A DNA stretch of 64,000 nucleotides. It comes from Ascidia mentula. Lineage: Eukaryota; Chordata; Ascidiacea; Phlebobranchia; Ascidiidae. Position 1 is the stretch's first letter. Each line of letters opens with the position of its first letter. Under the pieces are notes generated by a model, which saw only the letters and a list, made by a program, of their open reading frames with translations, was not told where the DNA came from and searched no databases. Positions 60,401 through 64,000 of this stretch are shown here, piece after piece. The translations under genes and the position numbers were made by a program. Location: the NCBI GenBank assembly GCA_947561715.1, contig OX387201.1:16010001-16074000 (forward strand), read 5' to 3'.

Positions 60401-63400
60401 ACAATAACAATTGATATGACATAAAACAATCAAATTGGTTTGGATTTTAGACAAGGCAAAATTTTGGTAAAAATTATTGGTGTAAGAAAAATTTGTCCAA
60501 TGATAATTGATGCCAACAAACCATGGTAAACTGTCAAAGTAAGTGCCCTATTTTTGAAATATTACGGAAACTCTTTAACAGCCAAATTAATAATTCTGCT
60601 TTCGCAGAAAATGAAAACTGTAACAAAGATTTTTTCCCAAACAAAACAACTGTTAAACCAAATGTAAAGATGAATTCATTGTCGAACATAGAGTTTGTTT
60701 AAGAAAAATTTACCTGATGTGTGACACCCTCTCTCAGAAAATATACTTTAAATATGTCGGGCAACTTGTTCATTAGAATCATTGCCATCTGCAATGCACC
60801 CACCAACACCTTCAGGTCGTAGCTGGACAACATCGACGCTATGTGGCTGGAAAACAAGAAAATATCATTTTAACTGTTGGCACATTTTTTATGGCCATTT
60901 ATCATACAAGAATAAAGAAAATACTGAGTCTGTAAGGTGTACAGTAAATCCCTGCAATGTTGCGTTCAGCACAAATTCAAAATTTGTTTCTTTACCTTGA
61001 TACAGAGAGATTTTTGAGAACATCACTCAATAGATCAGGCTCAGCGTAATAAACCATCCTTTGTACAGCACGGAGACATTTGTGTCGAACGGCAGGGGAA
61101 CCAGCTGATGAGCCATACACCTGAATATTACAATCCTTGTTAAAACACATAAACTCTAGAGCACATGATTGAGAGATTTGTTTGGATTCAATTAAAACGG
61201 GCATTTAAAATCTTGAACAAAATGTTCAACACCCTAAGTAATTGGTGGAAATAATGTCAAACAGGAACAATAGTCAAGAATTAATTTGTTAATCTGACAA
61301 TCTATTAAAGCCAGAAGCACCGATAGGTGTAATTAAAGTGTCAGTTCAAACTTATGCCTGCATCCTGCTTCTGTAATATGTGGTATGGACACGCTTACAC
61401 AATGTCAGCGTAATGGAGTCCCACTAGTTTGACTACAAATGATTCTTCGGTTAGTACAAAATTAGAACAAAGGGATAACACATTGTGTTTTTTAAACAGC
61501 TGGTAAGCTAATGAGTACTGGCATAAGTTGTTGCAACTACTGCAAGATGTGATGGTGAATGTGTACCTCGTAGAGAAGACTGAAAAGGGATCTAACAAAT
61601 TGTGAGATGACACCTCGGTCCTCTTTTACTAGCGACACTCTTGCATCTGTCATGCTTTGATCAGATTCTGTTTTCACGAGCTGCTTGTCTGAACGCAAGA
61701 AGGAGAGTCAGTAAAAGTGATTAAAACAACAAATATTTAACACATAGTGATGTGGTTTATGTCATGAAATATATGATGAACCAGAACATACTATGGCTCT
61801 TTTTGTCTGGTTGCCTTCGTATCAAACGCGAATTGCCAGAATCTTCATTAATTTGCTGCATTGTGGCAAAATCCAGAAGATAAACACGTCCCTGTATCAT
61901 GAGGCTTGCTTCTTGGTCTCCACTGCGATGGGCGTCTTCAATTAGTCTGACAACATCAACAAGTTTACATGAATCTTTATCGTGATTCAGGTACTACCAG
62001 GTTCGGAAGGCAAATAGAAATAATTAGTTCAGATAGACAAAGTCTTGGTTCAAATCCAGCAACACTCTTGTTTGAGACAAAATTAATTGCAGTAAATACA
62101 GACAGAAGAAAAAAATATAGAATGTGGATAAATGTAAACACTTTGCTTAATTTCAAGCAGAAGCAACAAGGAATTATATTAAAAATATTTTTGTTTCAAA
62201 TTTTTAATAACTACACTCACAAACGGAACTTAAACATCGTTTAAATTTTTCAACCTTACTTTTAAAAGAATAGACCACATGAGTGTAAGGTAAAACATTT
62301 CCTGAGTTGGAAGGACTGCTTACCCATTGTCATGCTTGGAATAAGATGTCCAACTGCCATCATTTTGACGCCACTGCCACATGGGGGTGCCATCACCAGT
62401 GGCATGTTTTCCATGTTTTAGAAGACGGTCAACACTAAACATGGGATCATCTCGTGGTAGTCTTGGCATCAATTCTCTGAACAACAAAAAAACATTCACA
62501 ATTGCAACCATAGTCAATTTTCAAAAAATTTTAAATGGTTTCTATTCAAGGGCGAAATCGATTTTTTACAAATAAATCTGCTGACTTCAATCTGAGCCTT
62601 GTTGCTTCATGATATATGCGAACCAAAGTAATTTGCTGTCGCAGATAATAAAACAATGCCTAACCGAGGGCTAGATTCCTCTACAGCTATTAAGCAAGTC
62701 GTTTCCATTCAAGGTTTTGGGGTTTTTTTCTGCTCAAAATTATCCTTTTTTTTAATTGTTTTAACAATTTTAAACCAGAGGCAACTGCATTTAACAATAT
62801 TTTCCTGTAGGAAAAATATCAATTGTTTTGGTGGATTTGCCCAAATCATATTTTTCCATTCATGCCATTTAACTTAGAAAAAGACTTGTTTTTAAGAAAG
62901 ACTTGTCTAGTTTTGTCTCACCCAATAAGGGAGGTAATTTCATACAGTTCTTGTGGACTTCTGGGCACAAGTTCTATTTGTTCCATTTCTGTTGCAGTTC
63001 CACATAGGAGATACCGCAGTGTTTCAGCAATGTCTGCAAAAAGCCAATGTGTGGGTTATGTGATGCCATTCTAATGTAATAAGCATGGATTGTAAAATCC
63101 GATTCTAAATCAATGCCAATATCAGAATGGATGAAACCTTTTCAGGGCACATTTTAGTTTGGTCCAAACGGATTTCAGTAATTAGGTTTGCAAAACCAAT
63201 TTTGGCAACTGAGGGATTCAAAATCCTATCAAGGGTGAAAAGCCTAAATAATACTGGTTTGGACCGACTAACAATGTGCCCTGAAAAAGCCTACGCTACT
63301 ATTCTGGACACTACCTGACTTTATCAGTCACAAACAACCTTAAAAAAATCACAACATTTTAATTTGTTGTTTAAGACATAAAAGTTACAAATCATAAAAT

Positions 63401-64000
63401 TAGTTCTGAAATACAAATACATCTAACAATCTGAAACCCAACTTTAATGCCTGTCTATTGTGTTGGTGTCGGTAACTATGTAAACAGTTCATTAACATCA
63501 ATAAGTAGAATTTTGAAATGTAATCAACTTCGGTTTCTTACTGTTTCTGACAAGTTGGGTTGCAAGGTCTGGAGATGATGAACACAATAAGCACATTGTC
63601 CTGATCACCATCACAAATGTACTACTTCCAATAAGTGGTGGCGTAACAACCAGAAGGCTCTGAATAATGCAAAAAGTTTTAGTTAGGCATCAACACTATC
63701 AAATATTTGCCTAAAAAATGTTGGAATTTCGTTTTCGCAACACTTTTGGTACAATTACACCATTGCTTCAAAAATATAATTGTTCCCTTCTAATGATAAG
63801 TGATGATGCAATATGGGTGAAAATGGGTTCGTTGTACATTTTTTATGCATACACTGAACATATGTCAATAAACAGAATTCCAAACTGCAGTGTACACAGA
63901 AGGGTTGTATACGTTGTTTACCTGAAAGTTCTGCAGCAAGCCATCGTTGGCAATTTTTCTCAAGATGGCTGCCTCACTCTGGTAATTATCAACTAAACGA
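48480..64000 (-). CDS. TRIP12: TRIP12 HECT E3 ubiquitin ligase, C-terminal ~1,600 residues
   Basis: Partial at the right edge. Complete exons, 5' to 3': 63659-63542, 63033-62922, 62476-62324, 61946-61792, 61688-61567, 61120-60996, 60846-60714, 60307-60153, 59500-59387, 59099-58963, 58780-58558, 58045-57877, 57476-56985, 56712-56564, 56241-56136, 55809-55605, 55368-55259, 55069-54939, 54759-54647, 53985-53894, 53520-53370, 52870-52617, 52326-52119, 51567-51332, 51037-50876, 50392-50234, 49688-49575, 49274-49076, 48676-48480; a further exon ends at 63922. Phases agree throughout. Armadillo-type helices ([29 protein letters not shown]) lead to the WWE domain ([21 protein letters not shown]), more repeats, a Ser-rich linker, and the HECT domain ([33 protein letters not shown]). 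The catalytic Cys is in [13 protein letters not shown]. The family ubiquitinates nuclear targets including branched and N-degron/fusion substrates. Several repeats sit in its introns. Confidence 0.95.
49925..50130 (-). repeat. tRNA-derived SINE, copy A
   Basis: On the minus strand the head reads GTCAGTCGGTAGAGCGTTGG (A-box region) and GAGTTCAAACC (B box) about 30 nt further on, as in pol III tRNA promoters. It is followed by a tail part shared with copies at 33664 and 51790. It lies in a TRIP12 intron in the same direction as the gene. The tRNA part is too diverged to fold as a working tRNA. Confidence 0.75.
51790..51960 (+). repeat. SINE-family fragment, copy B
   Basis: Contains GGCTTCGCAGCC, AGCTGGATCAGCCACTTT and AGCTGTGATCGCC..CGCAGTGGGGCGATCCTGCC, all found in the SINE at 49925-50130 but with one block in the opposite relative direction. 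It looks rearranged or composite. It lies in a TRIP12 intron. Confidence 0.55.
52331..52492. repeat. Minisatellite of about 22-bp units at a TRIP12 splice acceptor
   Basis: Seven units of the form ATTAAAACATCGGTAAAAAA, the last diverged to GAAACGTCGGTGAA. On the coding (minus) strand each unit is a poly(T) run, and the first one is the polypyrimidine tract of the acceptor for exon 52326-52119. The diverged end unit matches the GAAACGTCGGTGAA block of the foldback element, so the array probably grew from such a copy. Confidence 0.85.
58304..58401. ncRNA. Decayed hammerhead pair in inverted arrangement, copy 3
   Basis: On plus: AGCTGCA (58352-58358), CTGATTGA (one extra T), a GATT/AATC stem, GAAA (58376-58379), then TGCAGCT (58395-58401) closing stem I. 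On minus, 58304-58330 holds the 5' half of another copy: ACAAAGCTGCA, CTGATGA, GACC. The two face away from each other around a short centre. Activity is unlikely. It lies in a TRIP12 intron. Confidence 0.65.
63139..63287. mobile_element. MITE with ~35-bp inverted ends in a TRIP12 intron
   Basis: TTTTCAGGGCACATT at 63139 and AATGTGCCCTGAAAA ending at 63287 are perfect inverted ends. Similarity goes on inward (GGTCCAAAC / GTTTGGACC) to about 35 bp. The 149-bp element has no coding capacity. Confidence 0.7.

Overview
The window is animal nuclear DNA: AT-rich, with compact multi-exon genes and many small foldback, MITE and SINE repeats. Introns are short, and acceptor sites lie just upstream of some start codons, as expected with spliced-leader trans-splicing. 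Together with proteins close in length to their human counterparts, this suggests a tunicate, most likely an ascidian such as Ciona. The species is inferred from style and is not proven. All gene models were built by hand from splice signals, reading phase and remembered human family sequences.

Layout, left to right. (1) 1-2100: the decayed left copy of a tandem duplication, with the 5' end of a nucleotidyltransferase-TPR gene (broken) and relics of PINK1-like 3' exons. (2) 3156-6356, minus: the intact nucleotidyltransferase-TPR gene (2 exons, 919 aa). (3) 7536-11906, minus: a complete 12-exon PINK1-like gene of 580 aa whose kinase core has lost the DFG aspartate, the catalytic-loop lysine and the glycine-rich loop. 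(4) 13126-15144, plus: a single-exon SANBR (KIAA1841) homologue lacking most of the SANT domain. (5) 15434-18818, plus: ALG3, 9 exons, with a minor-spliceosome AT-AC intron. Two hammerhead-ribozyme sequences lie in its introns. (6) 18819-23500: gene-poor, repeats only. (7) 23839-27064, plus: a nuclear-type MAP kinase phosphatase behind a TATA/CRE promoter; a long-armed foldback element sits in intron 3. (8) 27560-35526: about 8 kb with no gene I can support. (9) 35788-46700, minus: an Enhancer-of-zeste (EZH) gene, 15 exons, 745 aa, with one GC-AG intron. (10) 48480 to the right edge, minus: the C-terminal ~1,600 residues of the TRIP12 HECT ubiquitin ligase in 29 complete exons plus one partial exon.

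The genes do not form one pathway. They cover mitochondrial quality control (PINK1-like), ER N-glycosylation (ALG3), MAPK signal shut-off (DUSP), chromatin repression (EZH, possibly SANBR) and ubiquitin ligation (TRIP12). The most unusual items are the hammerhead ribozyme family, the apparent PINK1 pseudokinase, the bacterial-style nucleotidyltransferase fused to TPRs and its decayed tandem copy, and the U12 AT-AC intron in ALG3.
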